Source: Aedes albopictus
Lineage: Eukaryota > Arthropoda > Insecta > Diptera > Culicidae
Assembly (NCBI RefSeq): GCF_035046485.1
Contig: NC_085138.1
Span: 16,929,329-16,993,328, forward strand
Length of the DNA stretch: 64,000 nucleotides
Reading direction: 5' to 3'
How positions within the stretch are numbered: the first letter of the stretch is position 1; every line of letters starts with the position of its first letter. Of this stretch, positions 33,550 to 45,500 are shown piece by piece. Below the pieces are notes generated by a model. That model worked only from the letters and a program-made list of their open reading frames with translations. It had not been told where the DNA came from and did not search any database. Position numbers and translations under genes: made by a program.

Positions 33550-34355
33550 GTCCTACCGGAATGAGAATAAGTGTCTTGTCCTTCTAAATCAGCCATCGAG
33601 AGTTTAAAAATTGTCAATCAAAAGAAGTCTCGAAAAGAAAGAAAAAACAGCCTCGTGCAACACGTCCGTCCTATCATTCCCCTAAAGACCCTAATTTTCC
33701 TTTTTTCCGAGCAAATGTACTGCATAAAAAATCATCAACATTAAAGTGCGTCTCAATGACCCGGTTCTTATCGCCTCGGACCCACCTTCGCGCTGAAAAA
33801 TGTACACCGAGAGTAAGCCGGCAAGTAGTCAACTTCATTAGGCACCGATCCGAGCCATGAGATTAAACGAAACCGAGCGTTTGCCGGTTCGTTCGGTTGC
33901 CTGTTTCCGCATCTTTCCATCTGGTGGACCGTCGTCCGTCGACCGATCTTCCTAACGCACCCGCGCTGCGTACCCAGCCCACCCGTCCACTTAATTCCCA
34001 TAAACTTGAGGCGGAAGGAAACACAACAAGTACCTACGGCGGCGGCCCTGCAGAACCATTACTTTCCCTTGGGTGCCGCTGGACATGCTTCGAACGGAAC
34101 GAGGGTCTCCGATATAGGTTGATGGAGATTTTTTTTTCCTTCGGTCGGGATGCTCCGTTTCTTTTTTAGGGTTTCCCATTAAATTTGAAAGATAAACGAA
34201 AACATCGGAAGGGACAGGATGTTCGCTTTAGGGAGATGAGTAGCAGGCGAAGGTGCGTGGTGCCTATTTCAAAAAAGAAATCCATCAAATTCGATGGGAC
34301 TGGGAAGTGTCCGGAGAGAGGTTTTTATAAAGTTTACATGTAAGATATTGCTTTA
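33550..34355. other. Unassigned DNA
   Basis: Mostly non-repetitive, with a GC-rich part (33760-34110). No gene is recognised. Confidence 0.35.
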
Positions 34356-34359
34356 CGTT

Positions 34360-35104
34360 AGAATTACGTTTGATACTGACGATGGCGGAAACGTACATCC
34401 GACTAAAAATGAAGCCAGACGAATCGGATTAGTCATTAATGGAAGGAATCACCGCGCCCGCCACCCCGAATTTATATGGACGGTGATGAAATCGAGGCGG
34501 TTGAAGAATTCGTGTACTTGGGCTCACTGGTGACCGCCGACAACGACATCAGCAGAGAAATTCAGAGGCGCATTGTGGCAGGAAATCGCTCTTACTTTGA
34601 ACTCCACAGAACTCTACGATCGAATAAAGTACGCCGTAACACAAAGTTAACCATCTACAAAACGCTGATTAGACCGGTCGTCTTCTATGGGCACGAAACA
34701 TGGACCCTACGTGCAGAGGACCAACGCGCCCTTGGAGTTTCAGAACGGAAGGTGTTGCGTACCATCTACGGCGAAGACGGGACTTGGAGAAGGCGAATGA
34801 ACCACGAGCTGCATCAGCTGCTGAGAGAACCAGCCATCGTCCAAACCGCGAAAATCGGTGGGCGGGTCACGTCATCAGGATGTCGGATAGCAACCCGACT
34901 AAAATGGTTCTTGATAGTCATCCGACCGGTACAAGAAGGCGTGGAGCGCAGCGAGCTAGGTGGGTCGACCAAGTGGAGGACGATCTGCGGACCCTACGCA
35001 GAGTGCGGAACTGGAGACAAACAGCCATGGACCGAGTGGAATGGAGGCGGCTACTATGTACAGCAGAGGCCACCCCGGCCTTAGCCTGACCGGTAAGGTA
35101 AGTA
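34360..35104 (+). pseudogene. Broken LINE reverse transcriptase, C-terminal part
   Basis: From 34476 the frame reads EEFVYLGSLVTADND, LTIYKTLIRPVVFYGHETW, LGVSERKVLRTIYG and RRRMNHELHQLLREP. These are characteristic of the region after the palm in an RTE-like LINE. Compared with the copy at 62249-62709 it lacks 12 bases after TIYG and 10 bases after AKIG. The second deletion shifts the frame, and the true tail (RWVDQVEDDLRTLRRVRNWR) continues in another frame to the stop at 35087-35089. A short GTAAGGTAAGTAAG tail follows. The catalytic Asp box and endonuclease are absent. Clade assignment is tentative. Confidence 0.85.
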
Positions 35105-36556
35105 AGCATAGAGTGGGGACATCTCGTACCAACCACTCCTTTTAGTATGAGATACTAAAACGACACATAACGTTGGGAGTAACTTTGCTAGGAAGGTTAA
35201 TGTCACTTCGTCGAAGCGCTCCTCTACTTGGGATGGGACAAAGGAATTTACCCCTTATGTCCAGGCTCGGAAACCTAGGCTTAAGAGCCATTACTCGCTC
35301 TCTGAAACGAGAAAAAGCTCCCATCTCTATTTACATTATCGTATTGAATGATAGTTTTTAATGCCATAAATTAAGACGGTAAAGGAACATTCTCACCAAA
35401 TCCCTCGGTACTAGGCGAATGAAGAGATTGTGTTTTGATTCGGCGCAACACAGAAGCATGTGGGCAGGTTGTCATGGTTTGTTCCTTAGCGACGAGATCC
35501 GGCGGTATCAGTCATTTTTTTTCTCTCCATATTCACTTCCGCCGAAATCAAATAATTTCCTCCATTTTACACTCCAGAGAAAAGGTGCCCAAATTCTTCA
35601 AGCAGCATTCACTTAAATGCTCCCTTTAAGGCTCAAGCATTCGTCATCATTTTCCGGAAATAGAAAAGCAGTTTTTTCGCTGTAAAACAGAACAATGGCC
35701 ACGAAAATGTATTCACTGTATTCTGTTTCTCATGTGGAATACAGTGAATCTATTTTCGATGCAAAAATGATTGATTTGAACGAAAAAACTGCTTTCAAAT
35801 ATTTGATGATGACGATGATTTCAATGACGAATGGTTCAACGTTAATGCAGCTTTTCCATCTGTTTGAGGTCAAAGATCCAGACCGATGGATGCTTCCACC
35901 GTGGATTTCACTTTCGGCTGCGGTTGAATAACTTTGCGTTTTAAGATCAAAACTAGGGTAGCGAACCACTTGGGCAGCGGCCGGTATTTTGGGCACTCTT
36001 CGCTATAATTTAGTCAATTTCCAACCAATTGACTTGAAATTTCGTACACGGCTAGATACTATACGCATCTCATCGCGTTCCAAAAATTGTGTCAATTGGT
36101 TCAGAGTTTGCTGAGTTATAGCAAAAAAGTGCCCAAAATAGGACCCCTGCCGAGATGATTGCACTTCCCTATATAAGAAAACAATCAAAATTTAGCCGAA
36201 ATTCTTATGTTTATTGTTAAATACGCGTTTTTGAGTGGTTTTTGATATCTATCCATGTTGAAACAATTGGGTAAAGTAAACAGTTTATTCACAACACTTT
36301 AAGAAACAAAAAAACATTTGCAAAAGCACGCTTCAGGAATTGAAATCTGTAATTGAGCCCTAAAGTTACAATTTTCAATAAGTAGAAGAAAATAATAAAA
36401 GCAACTCATACTTTGCGTGACTTTGGAAAAACATAATATTCTACTACTTTATTAGAAAATAAATCTGGAAGATATTCACGCAAATGGAATTCTGGTACCA
36501 TTCAGGAAATTTTTGGTTTAAAGATTTTTTTTCGACTGAGTGTAGTCAGCTTTTTA
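35105..36556. other. Unassigned DNA with one hairpin
   Basis: No gene recognised. ATTCACTGTATTC (from 35711) and GAATACAGTGAAT (ending near 35751) can pair as a 13-bp perfect hairpin. The rest is AT-rich. Confidence 0.35.
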
Positions 36557-36715
36557 CCTTTTAATTCCGCCCCATTTGCTTATCCTTTGACAGATACGCG
36601 TATTTCGACTACCCTTTTAACTAAGTGGATAACGGACACTGAGGAAAATGACAAGTGCTAGTCGAAATACGCGTATCTGTCAATGGGTATGCAATTAGGG
36701 CGGAATTAAAAGGTA
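36557..36715. mobile_element. Small inverted-repeat element with hammerhead-like core
   Basis: ACCTTTTAATTCCGCCC at the left and its complement at the right begin arms of about 55 bases with high identity. Both arms contain AGATACGCGTAT. The ~47-base spacer holds the first half of a hammerhead-like motif. No target duplication was determined. Confidence 0.65.
36635..36681 (+). ncRNA. Candidate hammerhead motif, stem III variant
   Basis: GACA (36635-36638), CTGAGGA (36639-36645), short hairpin GAC...GTC (36650-36663), GAAA (36664-36667), ATACGCGTAT (36667-36676), C (36677), TGTC (36678-36681). Stem III is two bases longer than at 6.7 and 23.6 kb yet still perfectly self-complementary. Stem II is weak, with several unpaired bases before it, so this copy may be inactive. 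Confidence 0.4.
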
Positions 36716-36737
36716 CCCAACTGAGGGTTGACGGGGC

Positions 36738-37270
36738 CCGTGCGCCCGTGGCGCAGTGGCTACACGTTCGCTCCATAAGCGGATGGTCATGGGTTCGATC
36801 CCAGCCCCGGCACTTCGACAGTTGCTCTCCCCCCCGAGAGCGGCTGGCACTTGACCCTCTTCTGAGCTCTCATAGCTCAAACGGACCCGGATAATTGGAT
36901 TTCGGCGAACGGCAACCCATAATGGACGACCTCCTATCGGACAGGAAAAAGAACAACATCCATACTGCCCATGATCGCATATCAGTCCCATCTTTGCTGG
37001 GTTTCCTATTCATATGGGACAATTATGCGATCATAGGCAGCATACATCATTTCATCATCGTGCTCATCATTCCACCAAGGACAGGGTAGAAAAGTGAAAG
37101 CAGGACACAGGCAAACCAGTTCGATATAGTACAATAAGAATATAATAGAATACATTCAGGCACTGTACAAAATGTAAGTGCAGCCGCCAATTGGAATCGC
37201 TCACGTAGAGCCCTAGTGGACAAAAGAGCTGTAAATGAGGTTAAGTGGTAAAGAATTAAAAAAAAAACAA
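36738..37270 (+). mobile_element. tRNA-derived SINE
   Basis: The A box TGGCGCAGTGGCTACACG (from 36749) and the B box GGGTTCGATCCC (36791-36802) are close to polymerase III consensus. The body has CCCCCCGAGAGCGGCTGGC, and an A-rich tail ends near 37270. It follows the inverted-repeat element directly. It is the better preserved relative of 6893-7150. Confidence 0.8.
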
Positions 37271-37994
37271 CTGAGGGTATTCTACTTAGAGGGTTCGAAA
37301 AGTCGGTACAAGAAGTTTTTTTTTATAAAAACTGGTTTTGGAATTTTTTGGTCCACATTAGAAGGTATTAGTGGTAGTACCAAAAATTGTTTCTGATAGA
37401 AACTTTTAATGAACTTTTGAAAAAGTTCCTCAATGCCTGGCCTCCTTAATTGGGAGAATAGATAGATATCCTTTTTTTTGTGTTTTTTTTATGAAAATTG
37501 GCATATTGAGAAATTTATAAATCTCTGAATGATTTTCCTTATTTTTTCGTTTTTAGAAAAATTGAATGGCAGCAAAAAAAAGAAGGGATGTCCAAAAGTC
37601 GTGATACTTTGTTTGTTTGTAATTCATCGAAAATCAAGTGACCCGTTTTTTTTTCTTTCGTCATTAGGATGTTATATTTTAAGAAAGGGTGCTACTAAAG
37701 GTCAAACTCTTTTGAAACTAAAATGTTTCTAAAAACATAACTTTTGTACCAGCTGGTCAATTTTATATTTCTTTTTTTAAGATACTGTATTGCAGTTTTA
37801 AGGTAACAATACGCTGAGAACGCCAAATTTTGTTAAGGTGAAAAAATATATAAATATATTAATAACTTTTACGTGCTCATAGTTCCGAGCACACAGGGGT
37901 ACCTGGTAATTATGTTTATCAGAAAACTCAAAAACATTGGCGTAATATACCAGAAAAACAGAGAATTTCTCGACAAACCAGAAAACATTTGTTC
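37271..37994. other. Unassigned AT-rich DNA
   Basis: Long T- and A-runs occur with no recognisable gene or family. Confidence 0.35.
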
Positions 37995-37996
37995 TA

Positions 37997-39722
37997 AAGG
38001 GTGTATTCGATAAAATTGGGACACAGAAAATATTGTATAACTTTTGATTGCGTTCGACAAAATAACTATTTTTTACCACGAATAGTATATAATGTGTAGC
38101 TAATACCATAAAATTTGCATATGAATCGGTTTAGTATTGACGCAGATATTGTCGATATCATAAAATTAGATTTTTGAAAATTTGTGCATCCATTTCAAAA
38201 AATTGCTTAGGCTATAACTTTTTTGTTACCTCATTAAAACGTTTTAAAATTTCACTCGATAATCTTAACATAGTCTCAATTAAGTGGTAGAAATTTGATC
38301 GAAATCGGTTCAGTACTTTTTCTAGTAAATATCCAAAGCTCAAATCACTTCAAGGTAAATTTTGGGTACTTTTTAACCATTTTTAGTTCCGCGTTCACTA
38401 TTTTGACTGTTGAACTGGTATCACTGTCCCAATTTATAAAACTTTGACAGCGTGAAATTGTTGTGTTAAACTGTTTTCAGTGAAAATTTCAGCCATTTTG
38501 TTGAGTACTTTCAAAGAAGAGCAGTTTGAATTTCACTATACCAAAAACCACATCTGCTTATTGTGACATAGTTCGACATATATGGCTACATATAACTTTT
38601 TAACGGTATGAGCAAATTGAACGAAATTTTGACAAATTACTTCTACATACATACTTTACGTACATAAAATTTTTCATTGAAATCGGTTCAGTATTTTTAG
38701 GGATTCTCAGGAACAATTTTAATTTATTCCGCAATGCTACTAGTTTCTATAAATGATTGAGAATATTTTCTAGCCCCGTAACGTGGGTAGAGCACCTTAG
38801 AATGGTGCGTTGCGGCGTAAGATCTACCACCACATCAAATTTCGATCTTGTTAATGTTTTAATGCCTATAGCGGCCGATCAATGGTGAGCAGACATTCCA
38901 GGATCGAGATTTGATGTGCTTTTTTTTTAAATGTTTTGTTGCTAATCCACATTTTATTTCAGGAGTAATCAGGTAAATGTTTTGTTTATAAATGCTTATT
39001 TATCATGATTATGAGTTTTTCAAACAAATGTATAACAAAACATACACAACACACACTGACATACATTACATATACATATCTCATCATATATTGGGAAAGG
39101 GAGGGACCGTCAGGGCACCCGATTGAAGCGATTTGGACAGGAGCTTGGAACTGCCTCCTCCTTGTTGTTAACATTTCGTGGATTGAGGGCGGGCTCTTCA
39201 ACCCCATCTATTGGGAGTATTCTGTCAATCGAGGGCTTGATTTTGCAGTTGTTCGTGAGAACTTTCATCTGGAAGGAGATTCTTTTCCCCTGACGCGGGT
39301 TTCGCGCAAGTGTCTCTGCTTGCGGGTCCGCACAACCCGTTTTGGCCCTTCATACAGAAGAATGACTGATCACTAACAACAGCGCAATCTTGATCAAATC
39401 GCTTTTCAGATTATTCCAGTGCTATAGGCAGCTGCCTTGCTACAATAGATGGTAGAACAATATCATCATCATTAAATCGGTTCAGTATTTTTGGCTCCAG
39501 AGTTGAAACGGCAAAAAAGTGATATTTTCCATTATTTTTGTTTGCACAAGATTCTCAAATGCCATTTTCCTTGTTTCAACGATATCTCCGCCAATACTCA
39601 ACCGATTTACATGACAATTTAATGGTATTAGCTACACATAATCAAAAAACTAGCTATTTCGGCGAACGCAATCAAAAGTTATACAATATTTTCTGTGTCC
39701 CAATTTTATCGAATACACCTTT
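37997..39722. mobile_element. TA-flanked non-autonomous element, GGTGTATTCG ends
   Basis: The left GGTGTATTCGATAAAATTGG and the complement of the right end are near-identical; arms of over 150 bases contain the same open-frame segment on opposite strands. TA flanks lie at 37995-37996 and 39723-39724. The interior includes a GC-richer block (39090-39380) unlike the arms. No transposase is recognisable. Confidence 0.75.
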
Positions 39723-39724
39723 TA

Positions 39725-40185
39725 CAGTAAGGTCTCTATCACACGGGGTCGAATATTTGACAAGAGATTAACAAGCGAGTAAACGTCTGTTAGACACTAA
39801 TGAAAATTCATTCGAGTCAAACCAGATATTTGAGCATTGGTTGCTTTTTGGTCAAATATTTGACCCAGTTTATTAGCAGCTAAATTTTTGTAGCTAATTG
39901 TACTCGATTAATGATGTTAAATTAGTAAAAAAAAACATTTGAATTTTAAATTCTTTATTAAACTAAATGTGGATGTTTCAGAAGAAAGTCTCTGATAGAA
40001 TTATATTTTATAACGTCTTGTGAATAATTGGAGATATTTCATAGGACTATTGTCAACAATCCATGTTAATCTATGAAGTTTCCCTTCAAAATTGTGTAGC
40101 ACTTTCTTGAAATAGAGTTTGCTCTCGAGTTTAATTACCCCTTCCGTTACCAACCCCCTCTAACGAGAGTGCGAAAAAATACTCT
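39725..40185. other. Unassigned AT-rich DNA
   Basis: No gene or family recognised. TATTTGACC and similar words recur at 39750-39860. Confidence 0.35.
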
Positions 40186-40189
40186 TTTC

Positions 40190-41110
40190 GTTATAACTTT
40201 AATTTTTCGACCAAATTTTGACACAATAAGCGGATATCCTTCTAATTTCAGGATTTGCTAGGGATTGTTGGAATGGCCACCTGGTTCCGGAGTTATTCCG
40301 GAATCAAAATGGTTCATTCGATTTGGCCATTTTGAAAAAAGTAAACTTTCGATATGAGAGCCGTTCAGTTTTCAGACCTAAGTGCACTAGAATGATAGAA
40401 AAATTTGTCTAGAAGTCCATCTCGGTCACTACGTGCCTTGGAACCCGTTTTACGGATATTCCGGGGAACCGGTTCCGGGGTAAACTTTTGAATATACCAT
40501 CATGCGACACCTCAAACTTGGTGGTTTTTCAAGACGCATCATTCTGTGCTGTTTTGGCGTTGTCTGAAATACTGTTGGCCATTTTGGAACCGATATTCGG
40601 ATTTCCCGGGAATCGGTTCCGGTGGTTCCGAGGTCCAATTTTTGAAAATAAATAAACACTATCATGCGACATATCATGATTTTGAAAATTATGGCATTTT
40701 ATCATAATGATTGGTCACTTTGGATACATTTGGCCATTATGGAATCGGTATACAGATTTTCCGGAATCCAGTTCCGGGGCCAAGTTTTGAAAATGGTTCA
40801 ATATTGACGATTTCCCCCCTTGTCGAACGCGACGATTTGAAACCGTCGCGAGTGAAAACCGTCGCCAGAGTCGTCGCAGCCTATCAGCAGGCGGGAGTCT
40901 GACGTTTCTCCGATCTCACAAACAGCAGCAGAGGTGATGCTTGATTCGTTGCGATGATTCAGAAATGCTGACTGGAAGTTGTTTGCGTTTTGTTATGAAA
41001 GCAACATACAATACTGTTGGCCATTTTTGAACCGGTATTCGGTATTCGAATTTCCCGGAAATCGGTTTCGGTGATTCCGGAGTCAATTTTTCGAAGATGA
41101 ACAAACCCAA
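40190..41110 (+). repeat. Tandem repeat related to 22700-23560
   Basis: Diverged units carry CATGCGACA, TGTTGGCCATTTTGGAACCG and CGGTTCCGGTGGTTCC at roughly 150-200-base spacing. A GC-rich block (40815-40985) without these words interrupts the array. Confidence 0.6.
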
Positions 41111-41234
41111 TCTTGCGACCACGAGCGAAACCATTGATTGCTATCCGTATATTTATACTTTGAACCAGAAACTGCCACTGTTGGGTATTCGGTCTGAGAA
41201 TGCATCCAGGAATGCCTTCCGGAGATTCCTAATG

Positions 41235-41414
41235 TGGAGCGGACCTGGTGTGATGGTTAGAACACTTGACTATCACGCCGAGGACCTGGGATCGAATCCC
41301 ACTCCCGACAAACTCGCAAAAAGTGAGTTCTTCCTTCGGAAGGAAAGTAAAGCGTGGGTCCCGAGATGAACTAGCCTAGGGCTAAAAATCCCTTTAATAC
41401 AGATAAAAAAAAAA
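41235..41414 (+). mobile_element. tRNA-derived SINE (third type)
   Basis: The A box TGGTGTGATGGTTAGAACA and the B box GGGATCGAATCCC (about 41289-41301) are followed by a short body and an A-run at 41404-41414. It lies within a short dodecamer-like stretch. Confidence 0.75.
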
Positions 41415-41580
41415 GATAATGGAATTCCGCAATCTCTCCAAAGAATTCCCTCCGGAATTCATCCAGGAGATTCCTCTTGAAGGATGTTCTTCCAGTTTAT
41501 TCAATCCAGCGAGGTTACCAAAAACTCATTCCGAGGATTCCCCTAGGAGTTTCCTCCTTCACAAGAATTCCGCTTAGGGA
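41415..41580. repeat. Short dodecamer-type stretch
   Basis: GAATTCCG, GGAATTCATCC and GGAGATTCC words recur. It is probably a fragment of the same array family, also visible at 41205-41234 before the SINE. Confidence 0.45.
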
Positions 41581-41667
41581 AAAGACCCCAATATAGTCGC
41601 ATTGTACTTAACTTCATTTTAGCTTAATTGGGGCTCTTTTCCACTTTAATCAAACAATTATTTTACA

Positions 41668-42274
41668 TTTAGTAGTTACTAGTCTTGTTGAGAGTTGAAA
41701 CAATAATGAGTCTTTATTCAAAATCAAAGCTTAAGCTAACCTGCTTAATCTAGTACATAATTTCTGGAGAAGGCTGAAACGCATACATATCAATAGCCTA
41801 TCGATCCATGCAACAGAACGATAGCCAATCCAAGGAAAGGAAAAGATAATTACGAAAAGGGGCGTTTACCATTCAATTAAGTAAACGTTCACACGTGGTT
41901 GCTTGAACTGTGCGCTGTTCGGTTAGGTCAGCGCTTCGAGTGGAAAGAAGGAATTGTGTGCATTTATGGGTATGAAATGTGATACGCGTACTCAGCATGA
42001 GTACGGTATGGGAAACAAGAGTGTTGCACAACTTGTGTGGTAAATCGAAGTTATTTAGGTGTGAATGACATGTCCCAGCATTGTTCGTGGGAACATGAGA
42101 GGAATGCACTTGAAGAAATGCAGGCGCATCAGTCCTGCATGTGAAAAACACCACTTTAAAAGATGTGGGGAAGACTGCTTGAAAACGGACAGTTGTAAAC
42201 TGTCAAGATCAAATATTTATGATCTTTCAAAAACATGCTAAAGAATAATTCTTTACAGATACGATAATGCTACA
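41668..42274 (-). repeat. 3' LTR of the gypsy element
   Basis: On the minus strand the LTR starts TGTAGCATTATCG and ends CTAGTAACTACTAAA. It differs from the 5' LTR only at 41674 (A here, G at 48357). An internal 93-codon frame is present identically in both LTRs and I regard it as chance. Confidence 0.93.
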
Positions 42275-42288
42275 CCATCCCCCTTTGG
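42275..42288 (-). promoter_or_regulatory. Polypurine tract
   Basis: On the minus strand CCAAAGGGGGATGG lies directly before the 3' LTR start TGTAG. It is the expected plus-strand primer for reverse transcription. Confidence 0.85.
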
Positions 42289-42594
42289 GTGAATGACGTA
42301 ACGCAGTGAAATCATTCAATTATTGTCAACATAGTTTCAATAAATTCTAAAATATTGTTTCAATCTCCTTTACAATGATGAAATAAAATGTCAGTTTTTT
42401 TTTGTAATTATAATTGAAATATTTGGAATATGTAGTTGCAAAATAAAATAAAATGTATCTTAAAACTATCCGAATTTCTCACTTCTCAGCTAATGCTAAG
42501 AATATTGACCTATCTAATTTTTTTTTACTATTTTTTTGATTTCCATTATTTTTTTTTTTATGAGATTAGGCTCGGGTTTATAAACTAACACTTC
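42289..42594 (-). other. 3' untranslated region of the gypsy element
   Basis: About 300 AT-rich bases with T- and A-runs lie between the pol stop and the polypurine tract. No ORF or env remnant is visible. Confidence 0.6.
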
Positions 42595-45500
42595 TTATGA
42601 TCTAATTAATCTATTTTTGTGAACTATTGATGATTGATTCGTTTTCAAATTTATGATCTCACAATTTGGTTCTGATATCGATGTTACTTTATATGGACCT
42701 GTATAGAATGAATCTAATTTACGTCTATTTTCCTTTTGCAAATAAACTGTATCTCCTGTTTTGATTTGAATCGGATTCGTTGAACGATCATTTATTTCTT
42801 TTCGAATTTGTTTCTGTTCAAGTAATTTTTGTTTTACAGTTTCATGTGACTTTTGAAGTTTGAATTTTAATTCTGTGCTGTAGAGATCAAAATTATAAAC
42901 TGGATCAACTTTATCTGTGTATGTTTCGTGTGGTACTCTTGCTTTAGCTCCGAAAACCAATTCATATGGCGTTAAACCATGATCAGTATGTGGGCTAGTA
43001 TTATATGTAAATGCATAAAATTGTAACCAATCATCCCAATCCGAATGGTGTTCATTGACATAATTTCTTAGGTATTCATTCAAACACCTATGATTTCTTT
43101 CCAATGAACCTATCGTTTGTGGATGGTAGGCTGTAGAAAAAGTTTGCTTAACCTGTAATAACTTGCATATTTGGCCAAGGACTTCATTTTTGTATTCGGA
43201 TCCTTGGTCTGATTTTAACTCTAAAAATTTACCATATATCAAAATAAAATTTTCAACCAAAGCTTTAGCTATTACATTCGCTTCTTTAGTTGGAATTGGA
43301 ATTAAAACTATATACTTAGTCAATTCACACTGTATAGTCACAGCGTATCTATTATTATTATTTGATTTTGGAAGTGGTCCTACGGTATCAATAGCTATCA
43401 CTTCGAATGGTCTAGATGGGGTATTGGTAATTGTTAATTTTTCTTTTGTGTGTTTGGTAATTTTATTCAACTTGCACAATTCACAGGCCTTTATGAATTG
43501 AGCAATCGAACTTTTCATATTTGTCCAGTTGTAAATTTCTCTAAGCTTGAGGTACAGTCTATGCTGACCTATATGTCCTCCAGTTGGTGTCTCATGATGG
43601 TTTTTGAGTATATTTTGAATTTCTCCAAGATCACTAATGAACTTGGGTGGATTATACATTATAATCTGTAATGTTTTGATTGATTTCAGAGTTAACTCTT
43701 TAAAAGTTTCTTTAGATACCATGTTAAAAATTGGGTCAAGACTCGAAAGTGCAATTTTATCAATTTTATTAATATTCATTTCTTTTTCTAACACTGAAAG
43801 TGCAAACACTAGTGTTTGTCTTATACTTCGCAATCGTGTTGTTATTCGTATAATAACTTTATTTTTCTGCGCTTCATACATTGTAAAAATTAAATTTTCA
43901 TTTTCCACTATACTTCGAAGTTTTGGTAGTTTTCTAGCTTCAGTCGGGTTCTCTGTCATATAGATAACAAGTTGATCAGGCTTATTATCGACATTGATTT
44001 GACTGGAATATCGTTGTTCATTTTTAGTTTCATTATCTTTCTTCCTTGTCATTGACCTAGTATTAACAGTAAATATACTTTTAGATTTTAATTCATCTGA
44101 TGTCATTATTATACGTGACAATGCATCAGCAGTAACGTTTGTTTTACCTTGAATATATTCAATGGAAAAATCGAAATCTTCCAAATCCAATCTCATCCTA
44201 GTTAATTTAGATGTCGGATTTTTCATATTAAATAAAAATACTAAGGGGCGATGATCTGTACGAACTACAAATTTACGTCCATACAAATAAGCTTTGAAAT
44301 AATCGATAGCCCAATGTATCGCTGTTAATTCTTTTAAAATTACTGATTTATTCTTTTCACCAAGCGTAAAGCTTTTACTGGCAAACGCTATAGGTAAATC
44401 GTTGCCATCAATATTCTGTGATAATACCGCGCCACATCCAACATCAGATGCGTCGGTAGTCAATATAAATGTTTGCTTAAAATCAGGGTATTGTAATAAT
44501 TTTGGTGACATCAAAAATGATTTAAGAGCATTGAAAGCATCCTCACATTTTGATGACCAATCAAATTTTACATTTTTTCTTAACAATTGATTCAACGGAT
44601 AAGCAATTGTTGCGAAATTTGGGACGAATTTACGGTAGTAGTTGCAAAATGCTACAAACCTTCTAACTTCGTCACTGTTTCTCGGAACTGGGTAGTTCTT
44701 TATTACGTCATATTTACTACTGTCGGGCAGAATACCTTTGTCGGTTATTCTGTGCCCTAAATAAGTAACTTCTGTATTGAAGAATTTACATTTTGCCAAA
44801 TTTAATTTTAAATTATATTTACGAATTCTTTCAAACACTATCGATAAATTGCGTAAATGGTGTTGCATTGAACAACCTACGACTATTATATCATCGATAT
44901 AAACAAAAGCGAGTTCTGGTGTCAAACCAGACATTGCAATAGTCATCATCCTTTGAAAACTATTTGGACTAATATTTAATCCAAACGGTAATCTTGTAAA
45001 TTGGTAATGACCTGATTGGGTCGAAAAAGCTGTAAATTTTCTGGAAGCTTCATCCAGTGGGATCTGATGAAATCCAGACATCAGATCTAAAGTTGAAAAA
45101 TATTTCGCTCTACCAAGCTGATCCAATATGGAGTCTATTCTTGGTAAAGGAAATTTGTCAGTTAAAATCTTTTTATTGAGTTGCCTATAGTCTATGACAA
45201 GACGCCACTTTTTCTTATCATCTGACGACTTCTTTGGGACTAAGAGTATAGGACTATTGTACGAAGATACTGAAGGCTCAATAATGTTATCCTTCAACAT
45301 TTTATTAACTTGGGTTTCAATCTCTTCACCTTGAGCGTGAATAGTTTTATAATTTGGAATATAGGTTGGAACAGGATCATTCAAACTTATGGTCTGTTCA
45401 TAAAAATTGTTTACAGTTACTGGCTCATCTGGTAGTGAAAAAATATCCGAATAGTTTGTAATTAATTTCTTTAAATCATCTTTTGCAAAATCAGGAACGT

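Noticed and set aside
36749..36820. Possible tRNA gene
   Set aside because: A and B boxes are present, but no cloverleaf or acceptor stem fits and the body continues as a SINE with an A-rich tail. The same applies to 4.7, 7.1, 15.6, 33.0 and 41.3 kb.
41873..42154. 93-codon open frame present identically at 48556-48837
   Set aside because: It lies inside the LTRs, so its duplication only reflects LTR identity. It has no domain or signal features.
42289..42594. Search for an env gene in the gypsy element
   Set aside because: The interval between pol and the polypurine tract is about 300 AT-rich bases without a usable frame.
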